A stretch of DNA of 64,000 nt, taken from NCBI GenBank assembly GCA_002011745.1, contig MTOU01000020.1, forward strand, positions 1 through 64,000, in the 5' to 3' direction. Under the pieces are notes generated by a model that worked only from the letters and a program-made list of their open reading frames with translations, searched no databases and had not been told where the DNA came from. Positions 35,822-46,303 of this stretch are shown here, in pieces; position 1 is the stretch's first letter, and the number at the start of each line of letters is the position of its first letter. The DNA is from Nitrospirae bacterium JdFR-85 (GTDB lineage: Bacteria; Nitrospirota; Thermodesulfovibrionia; Thermodesulfovibrionales; JdFR-85). A program made the translations under genes and the position numbers.

Positions 35822-37648
35822 ATGTGTGGCATCATTGGTTATACAGGCAAGGATGACGCCTTAGAAATTGTTATAGAAGGCTTAAGACACTTAGAGTATC
35901 GGGGCTATGACTCTGCAGGTGTGGCCTTCTTTAATGGTACAGGATTTGATATTATGAGGTGTAAGGGCAAGATAAGAGACCTTGAGGTACATCTGTCTGA
36001 TATTAAAACAACCTCGTCCATAGCAATTGGCCACACCCGGTGGGCCACTCATGGTATTCCCTCAGATCATAATGCACATCCCCATAGTTCTGATACAGTA
36101 GTGCTTGTTCATAATGGAATTATTGAGAATTATATGGACCTGAAGGGAGAACTTATCTCCCTGGGATATCAATTTACTTCAGAGACAGATACTGAGGTTA
36201 TTGCTCATCTTATTGATCTATATCATAAGGAGAAGGATTTTGAGGAGTCTGTGAGACTGGCTCTGAAAAGACTTAGGGGGGCTTTTGCCTTAGTTATGTT
36301 ATCAAAGAGGTATCCCCATATGATGATAGGTGTTAGAAAGGACAGCCCTCTTGTGTTTGGTATTGGTGATGATGGTTATTATCTTGCATCTGATGTGCCG
36401 GCCTTTATGCAGAGAACCCGAAGAGTGATATTCCTCGAGGATGGTGAAATGGTGATAGTCACATCTGAAGGTTACAGGATAACCAATTTTGATGGTGTGC
36501 CTTTAGAGAAAGAGGTTCAGCAGATCAACTGGTCTCCAACAATGGCTGACAAGGGCGGGTATAAACATTTTATGCTGAAAGAGATACATGAGCAGCCGAG
36601 GGCTATAGCCGATACCATTATGGGAAGGATTAACTACAATACAATGAGTGTAAAGACTGAGGAGTTCATGTTGGCTACGGATACTTTAAGAAGTATTAAA
36701 AGGATCTTTATAGTAGCCTGCGGTACATCCTGGCATGCAGCCCTTGCAGGTAAGTATATGATAGAGCAGCTTGCAAGAGTTCCTGTTGAGGTAGATCTTG
36801 CCTCAGAGTTCCGGTATAGATTACCAATAATAGAGGAAGGAGATCTATTTATAGCCATAACCCAGTCAGGTGAGACAGCAGATACTCTTGCTGCTCAGAG
36901 AGAGGCAAAAAGACTTGGAGCCAAAACGCTTAGTATATGTAATGTACTTGGAGCAACCTCTGCAAGAGAGGCTGATGCTGTGTTCTATACACACTCTGGG
37001 CCTGAGATAGGAGTGGCCTCTACAAAGGCCTTCACCTCACAACTTGTGTCCCTCTATCTTTTCAGTATAGCACTGGCAGAGGCAAGAGAGAAACTGGGTA
37101 GAGACAGATGCAGAACCCTGATTGATGACCTCCTTAAGATACCAGAGAAGGTGGAGTGGATCCTGAAAAGAGAAGAAGAGATAGAACGCTTAGCAAAGAT
37201 ATACAGTAATGTTAAGAACTTTCTCTACCTGGGTAGAGGAATACTTTATCCAATAGCACTGGAGGGTGCCCTCAAGTTGAAAGAGATATCCTATATTCAT
37301 GCAGAAGGGTACGCTGCGGGAGAGATGAAGCATGGACCTATTGCACTTGTGGATGAATACTTACCTTCGGTTTTTCTGGTACAGGCAGGTGAGTTAAGGA
37401 AGAAAGTTCTCTCAAATATAGAAGAAATAAAAACGAGAGGTGGAAAGATTATTGTTCTTAAGAGTTCGGCAGTAGTTGACCCTCTGCCAGAAGTGGACAA
37501 TATCATTGAGGTGCCTGAGACGAATGAGTACTTAGAGCCAGTATTGATGGTGGTGCCACTACAACTGTTGGCTTATTATATAGGGGTTAGGAGGGGGTAT
37601 GACGTGGATCAGCCGAGAAATCTTGCTAAAAGCGTGACTGTGGAGTAA
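35822..37648 (+). CDS. glmS: Glutamine--fructose-6-phosphate aminotransferase
   Basis: Commits fructose-6-P to hexosamine synthesis. The catalytic Cys2 is exposed at the start (MCGIIGYTG), the glutaminase domain has GHTRWATHG and two SIS domains follow (about 285-430 and 455-600) with CGTSWHAALAGKY and SQSGETADTLAA. C-terminus DQPRNLAKSVTVE is the standard family ending. 608 residues. No glmS ribozyme is visible, as expected in an operon-internal position directly abutting glmU. Confidence 0.96.
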   Translation: MCGIIGYTGKDDALEIVIEGLRHLEYRGYDSAGVAFFNGTGFDIMRCKGKIRDLEVHLSDIKTTSSIAIGHTRWATHGIPSDHNAHPHSSDTVVLVHNGIIENYMDLKGELISLGYQFTSETDTEVIAHLIDLYHKEKDFEESVRLALKRLRGAFALVMLSKRYPHMMIGVRKDSPLVFGIGDDGYYLASDVPAFMQRTRRVIFLEDGEMVIVTSEGYRITNFDGVPLEKEVQQINWSPTMADKGGYKHFMLKEIHEQPRAIADTIMGRINYNTMSVKTEEFMLATDTLRSIKRIFIVACGTSWHAALAGKYMIEQLARVPVEVDLASEFRYRLPIIEEGDLFIAITQSGETADTLAAQREAKRLGAKTLSICNVLGATSAREADAVFYTHSGPEIGVASTKAFTSQLVSLYLFSIALAEAREKLGRDRCRTLIDDLLKIPEKVEWILKREEEIERLAKIYSNVKNFLYLGRGILYPIALEGALKLKEISYIHAEGYAAGEMKHGPIALVDEYLPSVFLVQAGELRKKVLSNIEEIKTRGGKIIVLKSSAVVDPLPEVDNIIEVPETNEYLEPVLMVVPLQLLAYYIGVRRGYDVDQPRNLAKSVTVE

Positions 37649-37709
37649 AGAGGTTGGTATGGCTTTGAAAAAACAATAACAATTATCGTAAAATAATAAG
37701 GAGAGGGCG

Positions 37710-39818
37710 ATGAGTAAAGATGACCTAATTGAATGCCTCAATCCTCAACAGAAAGAGGCTATCCTTTACACACAAGGTCCACTTCTCGTACTTGCAGGTG
37801 CTGGAAGTGGAAAGACAAGAGTTATAGCTCACAAATATGCCTATCTAACAAAAGAAGAGAAACTCTCCCCTGATTCTATCCTGACTGTAACCTTCACCAA
37901 TAAGGCAGCAAATGAGATGAAAGAGAGAATTTCGGCACTGTTGGAGAAAAGCCTCAACAGTTGCTGGATAGGTACTTTTCATTCTCAATGTTGTAGGATT
38001 CTACGTAGAGAGATTAAGGCACTTGGGTATAAACCAGACTTTATTATTTATGATGAAGATGACAGAGAATCCCTCATAAGGCATATCTTGAGAGAGCTTA
38101 ATATCTATGAGGCCCTCTACAAAGGTGTTGCATCCCGTATAAGTAACCTTAAAGCAGCACTGGTAACTCCAGAGGAGTTTCTGTCCACTGGAGATGGATT
38201 CAGTTTTGATGAAAAGCTTGCCAAGGTATATATAAGATATCAGGATGAACTGAAAAGGTGTAATGCCCTTGATTATGATGACCTTATAATGCTTACTGTC
38301 CGATTATTCAGAGAGTTTCCAGAGGTACTTGAGAGATACCAAAGGGAGTTTAGATATATACTGATAGATGAGTTTCAAGATACCAATACAGCCCAGTATG
38401 AGCTTATAAAGTTGCTCGCCGCTGCTCATAGGATGATTTCTGCAGTAGGGGATGATGACCAGAGTATATATAAATTCAGAGGGGCAGAGGTAAAGAATAT
38501 TCATAAGTTTGAGAAGGATTTTCCTGATGTGAAAGTGGTCAAGCTAGAGCAGAACTACAGGAGTACCCAGAACATACTTAATGTTTCTGGTTCAGTGATT
38601 GCGAAGAATCCCTTGAGAAAGGAGAAAAGGCTTTGGACAGAGAGAGACAAGGGGGAAAAGGTATTCTTTTACTGGTTGCAGACTGAAGAGGATGAGGCAA
38701 AATATGTAGCAAAGAATATAAGGGATGTATATCTAAAGGGGGATTACTCCTATGGCGATATCGCAATTCTCTTCAGGATAAACCTCCAGTCAAGGGCTTT
38801 AGAAGAGGCCCTTAGAAAGGAACGTATACCTTACAGGATTGTAGGTGGTACAAGCTTTTATGAGAGAAAAGAGATTAAAGACCTCATCGCCTATCTCAGA
38901 CTTATCCAGAATCCTCATGACAATGTGAGTCTGAGGAGGATTATAAATGTTCCTTCCAGAGGAATTGGGGTATCCACACTCACAAAGATTGAACAGGAAT
39001 CCAAGAAAAAGGGTATAAGTCTCTATGAGGCTATAAAGAATATATGTGCCAAAAAGAGTTCATCTCAGTCTGTGGTAGAAAGGCTAAAGTCTCTTCTTGG
39101 CTTGATAGATGAGTTGAAAAAGAGGAAAAAAAGTTCTGTCTCCGAAATTCTCAAGGCTGTTCTGGATTTGACAGGATATGCAGACTCTCTTGAAGAGGAC
39201 AGAATCCAGAATATAGCAGAACTTCTCGCCTCTACAGAGAATGTAAGATTAGAGGAATTCTTAGAGAATGTATCCCTTATCACGAAACTCGATGATGAAT
39301 GTTCTCCAGACAGTGTATCTCTCATGACTATACATATGGCAAAGGGGCTTGAGTTTCCTGTAGTATTTATTGTAGGACTGGAAGAAGGGTTGATGCCTTA
39401 TTTTAAGGCACTGAAGAACGAGGAAGACCTTTCAGAGGAGAGGAGACTTTTTTATGTGGGTATGACCCGTGCAAAAGATCTCCTGTTTCTTACAGGTGTA
39501 AAAAAGAGGCGGGTGTTCTCAAAACTCCAAGAACAGGAACCCTCAAGATTCCTGAGAGATATCCCAAGACAGTATTGTTGCTGGATAGAGAAGACTCCTT
39601 GTAGGATCACAACCACTGATAATGGACATAAGAGACTGAAGACCTTTAAGGTTACCACACCCTATAAAACAGGTTGCAGAGTAAGACATCCAAAATGGGG
39701 GGTAGGGGTTATAAGGGAGTGTTATGGTGAGGGGGATGACATGAAGGTATGTGTAAACTTTCCGAAGGTAGGTCTTAAGAGGCTTGCACTGAAATATGCA
39801 CAACTTGAGAGGTTGTAG
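37710..39818 (+). CDS. pcrA: UvrD/PcrA-type DNA helicase
   Basis: Superfamily 1A 3'-5' helicase, 702 residues, for repair and displacement of nucleoprotein blocks. Motif I is LVLAGAGSGKTRVIAHK, motif II DYDDLIM and ILIDEFQDTN, motif III VGDDDQSIYKFRGA, motif V SVSLMTIHMAKGLEFPVVF and motif VI EERRLFYVGMTRAKD. The C-terminus (GCRVRHPKWGVGVIRECYG) carries the tudor-like domain that binds RNA polymerase in PcrA/UvrD. GGAGAGG lies before the ATG. Four bases separate it from gatC. Confidence 0.93.
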   Translation: MSKDDLIECLNPQQKEAILYTQGPLLVLAGAGSGKTRVIAHKYAYLTKEEKLSPDSILTVTFTNKAANEMKERISALLEKSLNSCWIGTFHSQCCRILRREIKALGYKPDFIIYDEDDRESLIRHILRELNIYEALYKGVASRISNLKAALVTPEEFLSTGDGFSFDEKLAKVYIRYQDELKRCNALDYDDLIMLTVRLFREFPEVLERYQREFRYILIDEFQDTNTAQYELIKLLAAAHRMISAVGDDDQSIYKFRGAEVKNIHKFEKDFPDVKVVKLEQNYRSTQNILNVSGSVIAKNPLRKEKRLWTERDKGEKVFFYWLQTEEDEAKYVAKNIRDVYLKGDYSYGDIAILFRINLQSRALEEALRKERIPYRIVGGTSFYERKEIKDLIAYLRLIQNPHDNVSLRRIINVPSRGIGVSTLTKIEQESKKKGISLYEAIKNICAKKSSSQSVVERLKSLLGLIDELKKRKKSSVSEILKAVLDLTGYADSLEEDRIQNIAELLASTENVRLEEFLENVSLITKLDDECSPDSVSLMTIHMAKGLEFPVVFIVGLEEGLMPYFKALKNEEDLSEERRLFYVGMTRAKDLLFLTGVKKRRVFSKLQEQEPSRFLRDIPRQYCCWIEKTPCRITTTDNGHKRLKTFKVTTPYKTGCRVRHPKWGVGVIRECYGEGDDMKVCVNFPKVGLKRLALKYAQLERL

Positions 39819-39821
39819 CTT

Positions 39822-40109
39822 ATGAAGATCACCCTTAAAGAGGTAGAGCATATAGCAAGGCTTGCAAGGCTTAAACTAACAGAAGAGGAAAAGATACTCT
39901 ATTCAGAACAACTTAGTAAGATTTTGGACTATATAGAGAAACTGAATGAGCTTGATACAACTGATGTAGAACCTACCAGTCATGTTCTGCCTATAAAGAA
40001 TGTTTTTCGTGAAGATACCCCAGAGCCTTCCCTTTCAACAGACGAGGCGCTTAAGAACGCCCCACAAAGGGCAGGTCCATATTATAGGGTACCCCGGATT
40101 ATTGAGTAG
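39822..40109 (+). CDS. gatC: Asp-tRNA(Asn)/Glu-tRNA(Gln) amidotransferase subunit C
   Basis: A 95-residue GatC: ITLKEVEHIARLARLKLTEE at the start, LDTTDVEPTSHVLPIKNVFR in the middle. It stabilises the GatA-GatB transamidation complex. gatA and gatB are not beside it, so they must be elsewhere; gatC alone follows pcrA. Two bases separate it from panD. Confidence 0.92.
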   Translation: MKITLKEVEHIARLARLKLTEEEKILYSEQLSKILDYIEKLNELDTTDVEPTSHVLPIKNVFREDTPEPSLSTDEALKNAPQRAGPYYRVPRIIE

Positions 40110-40111
40110 AA

Positions 40112-40474
40112 ATGTTCAGGTGCGTTCTTTGCTCCAAAATACACATGGCAAAGGTGACAGAGTGTCAGCCTCATTATGAGGGCAGTATTACAGTGGATGA
40201 GGAACTTATTGAGGCTGCTGGTATGCATCCCTATGAACAGGTTCATGTGAGCAACTTTAGTAATGGTGAACGTTTTATAACCTATCTCATTCCTGGCAAG
40301 AGGGGGAGCAGAGAGATTATTCTGAATGGCCCTACTGCAAGGCTGGCACTGCCTGGTGACAGAATAATAATCTTCTCATACGGATGGATAGAGGAGGAGA
40401 GATTGAAAGGTCATAAGACCAGGATACTTATAATGGATGAAGAAAACAATATTCAGTCAATCAGAGAGGTCTAA
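40112..40474 (+). CDS. panD: Aspartate 1-decarboxylase (pyruvoyl-dependent)
   Basis: Makes beta-alanine for pantothenate and CoA. The family pattern CSKIHMAKVTE, then HYEGSITVDEEL with the Gly-Ser bond that self-cleaves to give the pyruvoyl group (Ser25 by this start), GERFITYLIPGKRGS and NGPTARLALPGDRIIIFSY are clear. 120 residues is the normal length. It lies in a run gatC-panD-vorB with no other pantothenate genes near. Confidence 0.93.
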   Translation: MFRCVLCSKIHMAKVTECQPHYEGSITVDEELIEAAGMHPYEQVHVSNFSNGERFITYLIPGKRGSREIILNGPTARLALPGDRIIIFSYGWIEEERLKGHKTRILIMDEENNIQSIREV

Positions 40475-41560
40475 GTGGAACTCAAGAGTGAGAGGGTATT
40501 GATGAGGGGGAATGAAGTTATTGCAGAGGCAGCCATACAGGCAGGTTGCCGTTTTTATGCAGGATACCCCATTACTCCCCAGAATGAGATTCCTGAGTAT
40601 ATGGCTAAAAGAATGCCAGAAGTAGGGGGGGTATTTATTCAGGCAGAGAGTGAGCTTGCAGCAATAAACATGGTTTATGGTGCTTCAGCAGCAGGAGCAC
40701 GTGCCATGACTTCATCCTCTTCACCGGGTATTAGTCTCAAGCAGGAAGGTATATCCTTTTTGGTTGGAGCAGAGCTTCCTGCTGTTATTGTTAATATGCA
40801 ACGTGGAGGCCCTGGACTGGGAAATATCTCAGGTAGTCAGCAGGACTATTTTCAGGCAGTAAAGGGCGGAGGACATGGAGACTACCGTATGCTGGTCTAT
40901 GCACCTTTCAGTCACCAAGAGCTGTGGGATCTAACTATGAAGGCCTTTGATAAGGCAGATCTTTACAGAAATCCTGTAATGATTCTAAGTGACGGTATCC
41001 TTGGGCAGATGATGGAGCCCTTTGTGCCTACAGCCTATGAACCAGGTACACTTCCCCCAAAGGACTGGATTCTGGATGGATGTGAGGGGCGGGAACCAAG
41101 AGTGATTAAATCTCTCTATATGGGTGAGGGTGAGCTTGAACAGAAGAACTTGGGATTCAAGCAGAAGTATGATAGGATGAAGGCATCTGAGGTGCTTTAT
41201 GAGGAACACTTTATGGAAGATGCAGATGTGGTACTTGTTGCCTTTGGGATTGCTGCAAGGGTTTGTCTCAGTTCATGCAGGCTATTAAGACAGAAGGGTA
41301 TTAAAGCAGGTCTATTCAGGCCTATAACACTCTTTCCCTTTCCAGATGAGGCATTAAGAGAACTTACAGATAGGGTATCTGTTCTTGTTGTGGTGGAGTT
41401 GAACCTTGGCCAGATGGTTGAAGATGTGAGGCTGGCTGTGGAAGGCAGAACAAAGGTCTTCTTTTATGGAAGGACAGGTGGGGCAGTGATGTTTCCTGAA
41501 GAGGTAGCCCTGAAAATTGAAGAGTTTTATTCTTCAAGAACCACAAGATTGTCGCGATGA
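40475..41560 (+). CDS. vorB: 2-oxoacid:ferredoxin oxidoreductase alpha subunit (VorB-like)
   Basis: Alpha subunit of a 2-oxoacid (3-methyl-2-oxobutanoate type) ferredoxin oxidoreductase, 361 residues. Typical are AGYPITPQNEIPEYMAKRMP, QAESELAAINMVYGASAAGA, QRGGPGLGNISGSQQDYFQA and ILSDGILGQMMEPF. This subunit binds the substrate and part of thiamine diphosphate but needs beta (VorA) and usually gamma and delta subunits. Here it is the last gene of its run and faces proB, with a 34-base convergent overlap, so the partners must be elsewhere or lost. Start codon is GTG, right after the panD stop. Confidence 0.88.
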   Translation: MELKSERVLMRGNEVIAEAAIQAGCRFYAGYPITPQNEIPEYMAKRMPEVGGVFIQAESELAAINMVYGASAAGARAMTSSSSPGISLKQEGISFLVGAELPAVIVNMQRGGPGLGNISGSQQDYFQAVKGGGHGDYRMLVYAPFSHQELWDLTMKAFDKADLYRNPVMILSDGILGQMMEPFVPTAYEPGTLPPKDWILDGCEGREPRVIKSLYMGEGELEQKNLGFKQKYDRMKASEVLYEEHFMEDADVVLVAFGIAARVCLSSCRLLRQKGIKAGLFRPITLFPFPDEALRELTDRVSVLVVVELNLGQMVEDVRLAVEGRTKVFFYGRTGGAVMFPEEVALKIEEFYSSRTTRLSR

Positions 41561-42624
41561 ATTACTTCATCAGAATAGTTATATCCTAAGGCCTTTTCTA
41601 TTTCTGAAGTCCGGAGACCTTTTATCTTCTCAATCTCTTCTGAGGAATAATTGGTAAGTCCTTTGGCAAGACGCTTTCCAGAGGAGTCAACACAGTAGAC
41701 AGCATCTCCTGCATCAAAATTTCCCTCCACAGAGATGATCCCAGAAGGTAGCAGACTCTTCCCCTTCTTGAGAATAGCCTCCTTGGCACCATTGTCAATC
41801 ACTATAGAGCCCTTTGCCCTTGCTCCAAAGGCTATCCATCCCTTTCGGGCTGTTACTCTCTTTCCAGAAGGAATAAATTCTGTACCAACCTCTTCTCCTT
41901 TTATAACTCTCTGTATAAGCCCTTTTTTTCTTCCACTTATTATGTTTACAGGTATCCCATACTGGAGTGTCCTTTTTGCAGCGAGCACTTTTGAGTACAT
42001 TCCACCAGTGCCATGGACTCCTGTGGTAGGTCTTGCAAGATTGATTATATCATCTGTCAACTCCTCAACCTTAGATATAAGTTTCGCATTTTTATCTTTA
42101 GAGGGATCAGCAGTATACAGGCCCTCTACATCAGACAGAATTATGAGCCTGTCTGCATTAATCAGGCCTGCAACCATTGATGCCAACTGGTCATTGTCTC
42201 CAAACCTTATTTCATCCACAGCAACAGTGTCATTCTCATTTATTATAGGTATAACATTATAGTCGAGCAGAGTAAGAAGGGTGTTCTTTGCATTTATATA
42301 CCTCTTTCTATCCCCGAAGGCATCCCTTGTGAGCAGTACCTGTGCTACCTTTTTATCATACTTTGAGAAACTCTTCTCATATGCCCACATGAGAGAGCTC
42401 TGTCCTACTGCTGCAGCTGCCTGTTTGTGCCTTATATCCTGAGGTCTCTTTTTCAAACCCAGTTTTTTCATACCTGCGGCGATTGCTCCAGAGGATACTA
42501 CAAGTACACTATGTCCCATGGAATGCACCTCGGATATATCAGCAACTAATCGGCTGAGGCTTCGTCCGTCCAGACCTTCCTCAGAGGCAAGAAGATTGCT
42601 TCCTATTTTTATAACAAGTTTCAT
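41527..42624 (-). CDS. proB: Glutamate 5-kinase with PUA domain
   Basis: First enzyme of proline synthesis. Amino-acid-kinase motifs: VIKIGSNLL at the start, LVVSSGAIAAGMKKLG, INENDTVAVDEIRFGDNDQL and TGGMYSKVLAAKRTLQYG. The PUA domain takes up residues about 275-360. 365 residues. It precedes nothing on its strand in this window except intergenic DNA; proA is not visible. It sits 34 bases downstream of obg, the common obg-proB order. The 3' end overlaps vorB on the other strand. Confidence 0.95.
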   Translation of the reverse strand: MKLVIKIGSNLLASEEGLDGRSLSRLVADISEVHSMGHSVLVVSSGAIAAGMKKLGLKKRPQDIRHKQAAAAVGQSSLMWAYEKSFSKYDKKVAQVLLTRDAFGDRKRYINAKNTLLTLLDYNVIPIINENDTVAVDEIRFGDNDQLASMVAGLINADRLIILSDVEGLYTADPSKDKNAKLISKVEELTDDIINLARPTTGVHGTGGMYSKVLAAKRTLQYGIPVNIISGRKKGLIQRVIKGEEVGTEFIPSGKRVTARKGWIAFGARAKGSIVIDNGAKEAILKKGKSLLPSGIISVEGNFDAGDAVYCVDSSGKRLAKGLTNYSSEEIEKIKGLRTSEIEKALGYNYSDEVIHRDNLVVLEE

Positions 42625-42658
42625 ACCATATACATTAGGAAGAGATTAAACTATACTC

Positions 42659-43681
<1,023 letters not shown>

Positions 43682-43738
43682 TTACTTAATTATAAAAGAT
43701 TTGGAGATCCTTGAGGAGAGAGTCAGGATACAGGTAAA

Positions 43739-44623
43739 TCAGAATACATATGCATAAGAATAGATTCTCTCCTGATGGGGGGCAACAATCTGCCAGGATT
43801 CTTTCGAGTTTATAAGGGTTTTGAGAAACTTTATATGGGATGAATGTCCCGCCTTCTCTGCAATTATATGCCCCTCTATGGGGTAACCGATGAGGCTCAT
43901 ATCGCCTATAAGATCGAGTATCTTGTGTCTCACAAATTCGTTCTCGAAACGTAATCCTGATTCATTGAGGATTCCATTGTCATCAATAACAATGGCATTG
44001 TCAAGAGAGCCTCCCAGTGCAAGACCATTCGCTCTTAAGGTCTCTACATTCTTCAGGAAACCAAAGGTCCTTGCGGGTGCTATCTCCTTTATAAAGGACT
44101 CTTCAGTTAGTTCTATCGTAAGGGTTTGGCTACTGAAGAGGGTATGTTTAAAATGTATTGTATAGGTTATTTTTCGTCCATTGTAAGGAAGGGCCATGAT
44201 TGTAGAATGACCGTCCTCTATGTATATAGGTCTTGTTATCTTTATATAACTCTTTGGAGGTGACAGTTGGGATATTCCAGCATTGAGGATGATCTCAACC
44301 AACTCTGTAGAACTTCCATCCAGAATCGGTATCTCTGGACCCTCAACCTCTACAATCACATTGTCTATCCCAAGACCTCCAAAGGCAGAAAGTAGATGCT
44401 CTACTGTCTTTATCCTTGTGCCATTGTATCCAATAGTGGTTGCAAAGGCTGTATCAACAACACTTTTGATGGTTGCCTTGATTACTGTATCCCTGTCTGT
44501 TCTTACAAATACAATTCCAGTATCACGTGGAGCAGGCCTTAGGGTTACCTTTGTCTTTCTCCCTGTATGAAGTCCTATCCCTTTGAATGTTATCGCCTTC
44601 TTTAGGGTCCTTTGATATCTCAT
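43739..44623 (-). CDS. lpxC: UDP-3-O-acyl-N-acetylglucosamine deacetylase
   Basis: Committed step of lipid A synthesis, a zinc deacetylase. Motifs: FKGIGLHTGRKTKVTLRPA, VEHLLSAFGGLGIDNV (first zinc histidine), FVRHKILDLIGDMSLIG and the catalytic GHSSHIKFLKTL. The ORF track starts at 44683, but the family begins at MRYQRTLKKAITF, so I use the ATG at 44623 (294 residues). Neither start has a good Shine-Dalgarno. The gene proves an outer-membrane lifestyle with LPS. Positioned before obg and proB on the same strand. Confidence 0.93.
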   Translation of the reverse strand: MRYQRTLKKAITFKGIGLHTGRKTKVTLRPAPRDTGIVFVRTDRDTVIKATIKSVVDTAFATTIGYNGTRIKTVEHLLSAFGGLGIDNVIVEVEGPEIPILDGSSTELVEIILNAGISQLSPPKSYIKITRPIYIEDGHSTIMALPYNGRKITYTIHFKHTLFSSQTLTIELTEESFIKEIAPARTFGFLKNVETLRANGLALGGSLDNAIVIDDNGILNESGLRFENEFVRHKILDLIGDMSLIGYPIEGHIIAEKAGHSSHIKFLKTLINSKESWQIVAPHQERIYSYAYVF

Positions 44624-44750
44624 AATCAGAATTATAAGGTAAGCAAGATTAGTGCCAGTCAGAATATGGTTGAAAATTAACAACCCCTTTTGAAGGATAT
44701 TGACATCATAGCAACAATTATGTGGTATATTTTACACAATTTTTATATTA

Positions 44751-46136
44751 TTATTTTATCTCACCACCAACCACCATGTCAGGAATCAGCAGTGTAGGCA
44801 GTGCATCAGCTACAGGCACACCCTGTCCATCCTTCCCACAGGTACCGATACCAAATCCAAGGTCTGTCCCCACCATCTCTATTGACCGTAATACCTCAGG
44901 TCCATTGCCGGTAAGTATTGCTCCCCGTACTGGAGTATCAATCCCTCCATTTTTGATGAGATAGCCCTCTTGGACCTCAAAGACAAAGTCTCCGTTTATA
45001 GTATTCACCTGCCCTCCTCCCATCTTTTTTACAAAGAGTCCTTTCTGAACACTGTTTATAATCTTCTCAGGAGAATGTGGTCCAGGAGCAACCATTGTAT
45101 TGGTCATTCTCGGGATGGGCCGATGTTTGTAAGACTGGCGTCTTCCATTGCCTGTGGATGTTTTGTTGTCTTTAATTGCGTAAAGCCTGTCATACATGTA
45201 GTTGATAAGAATGCCCTTTTCTACCAGAATGGTTTTCTGGGCAGGGGTTCCCTCATCATCAAAACTGAAGGAACCTCTCTTGTTAAGAATGGTGGCGTCA
45301 TCTATTACTGTTACTACAGGTGATGCCACTTGTTGACCGATCCTCCCAGAGTATACAGACAAACCCTGTAATGCCAGATCAGCCTCCAGACCATGTCCTA
45401 TTGCCTCATGGATCATTGTGCCTCCTGCCTCAGAAGATATAACGACGGGCATCCTTCCAGCAGGGGCCCTTGGTGCCTTGAGCATCATAACAGCCCTTGA
45501 GGCTGCCTTTGATGCGATCTCCTCTGGTGGGTTTTTCTCGAATATCTCAAATCCTATAAGCCCACCTACAGGCTCATATCCTGTCTGTATCACTCCATCC
45601 TCAGCAGCAACCACCTGTACAAGTGCAAGTGTATAAACCCTATGGTCATCAGCAATCTGTTCCTCGCTGTTTGCAATCCTTACGTTCTGAATACTTTCTC
45701 TGTAGATGACGAGAACCTGTTTTATACTGGAGGAGTATTCCCTTGCTACACGGTCCATTATCCTGATAAGGTTTATTTTTCTCTCTGTAGATACACCTGT
45801 GGGATGTATCCTGTAGGGATGGGTAATATCTGCTGAAGCTTTCTGCAGGGAAATATCCTCTTCTAAAAGGTCTTCTTTTGCAGCCTTTCTCACAAGCGAG
45901 GCGAGCTCAAGAAGGTCTTTGTGAAAGAAAGAGTTTGTGTAACCATAAAAGGTTTTACCCTTGAAGATGAGCCTGAGACCTACACCTGAATCAGTTCCCT
46001 TTATTAACTTTTCTATCTTCTGGTCTTCTAACTGGGCTGAGAAACTATCCTTTTTTTCTACAAATACCTCTGCATACTCACCTCCATTCTTCATTAACTC
46101 CTTCAACACCTTCTGCAATAGTTCTTCAGAAATCAT
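44751..46136 (-). CDS. tldD: TldD-family zinc metalloprotease
   Basis: Catalytic partner of TldE/PmbA, 461 residues, with the zinc motif HEAIGH in TMIHEAIGHGLEAD. It also has the TldD C-terminus: GGQVNTINGDFVFEVQEGYL and GNGPEVLRSIEMVGTDLGFG. TldD-TldE trims peptides in the heterodimer core. The gene is unlinked to pmbA (at 1962). It starts with a GGAGG-type site and lies back-to-back with the UPF0173 gene, sharing a 90-base divergent promoter region. Confidence 0.92.
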   Translation of the reverse strand: MISEELLQKVLKELMKNGGEYAEVFVEKKDSFSAQLEDQKIEKLIKGTDSGVGLRLIFKGKTFYGYTNSFFHKDLLELASLVRKAAKEDLLEEDISLQKASADITHPYRIHPTGVSTERKINLIRIMDRVAREYSSSIKQVLVIYRESIQNVRIANSEEQIADDHRVYTLALVQVVAAEDGVIQTGYEPVGGLIGFEIFEKNPPEEIASKAASRAVMMLKAPRAPAGRMPVVISSEAGGTMIHEAIGHGLEADLALQGLSVYSGRIGQQVASPVVTVIDDATILNKRGSFSFDDEGTPAQKTILVEKGILINYMYDRLYAIKDNKTSTGNGRRQSYKHRPIPRMTNTMVAPGPHSPEKIINSVQKGLFVKKMGGGQVNTINGDFVFEVQEGYLIKNGGIDTPVRGAILTGNGPEVLRSIEMVGTDLGFGIGTCGKDGQGVPVADALPTLLIPDMVVGGEIK

Positions 46137-46303
46137 CCATCCTCCCTTTTGTATATCCTATTTTTGGTATAATTATTTTACTCCCTTCAGGGCAAGGGAA
46201 TCAAAGGCTGGAAGGAGGGGTTAGAATGGGGAAGAGGTTTTGTTTTATTATTATATGGTTTATAATATTGGGTTTTAATTCCTATGGAAAGGAGGTAAGA
46301 AAG

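Noticed and set aside
41735-42262. 175-aa plus-strand ORF opposite proB
   Set aside because: Antisense frame of a conserved kinase gene; no independent signals.
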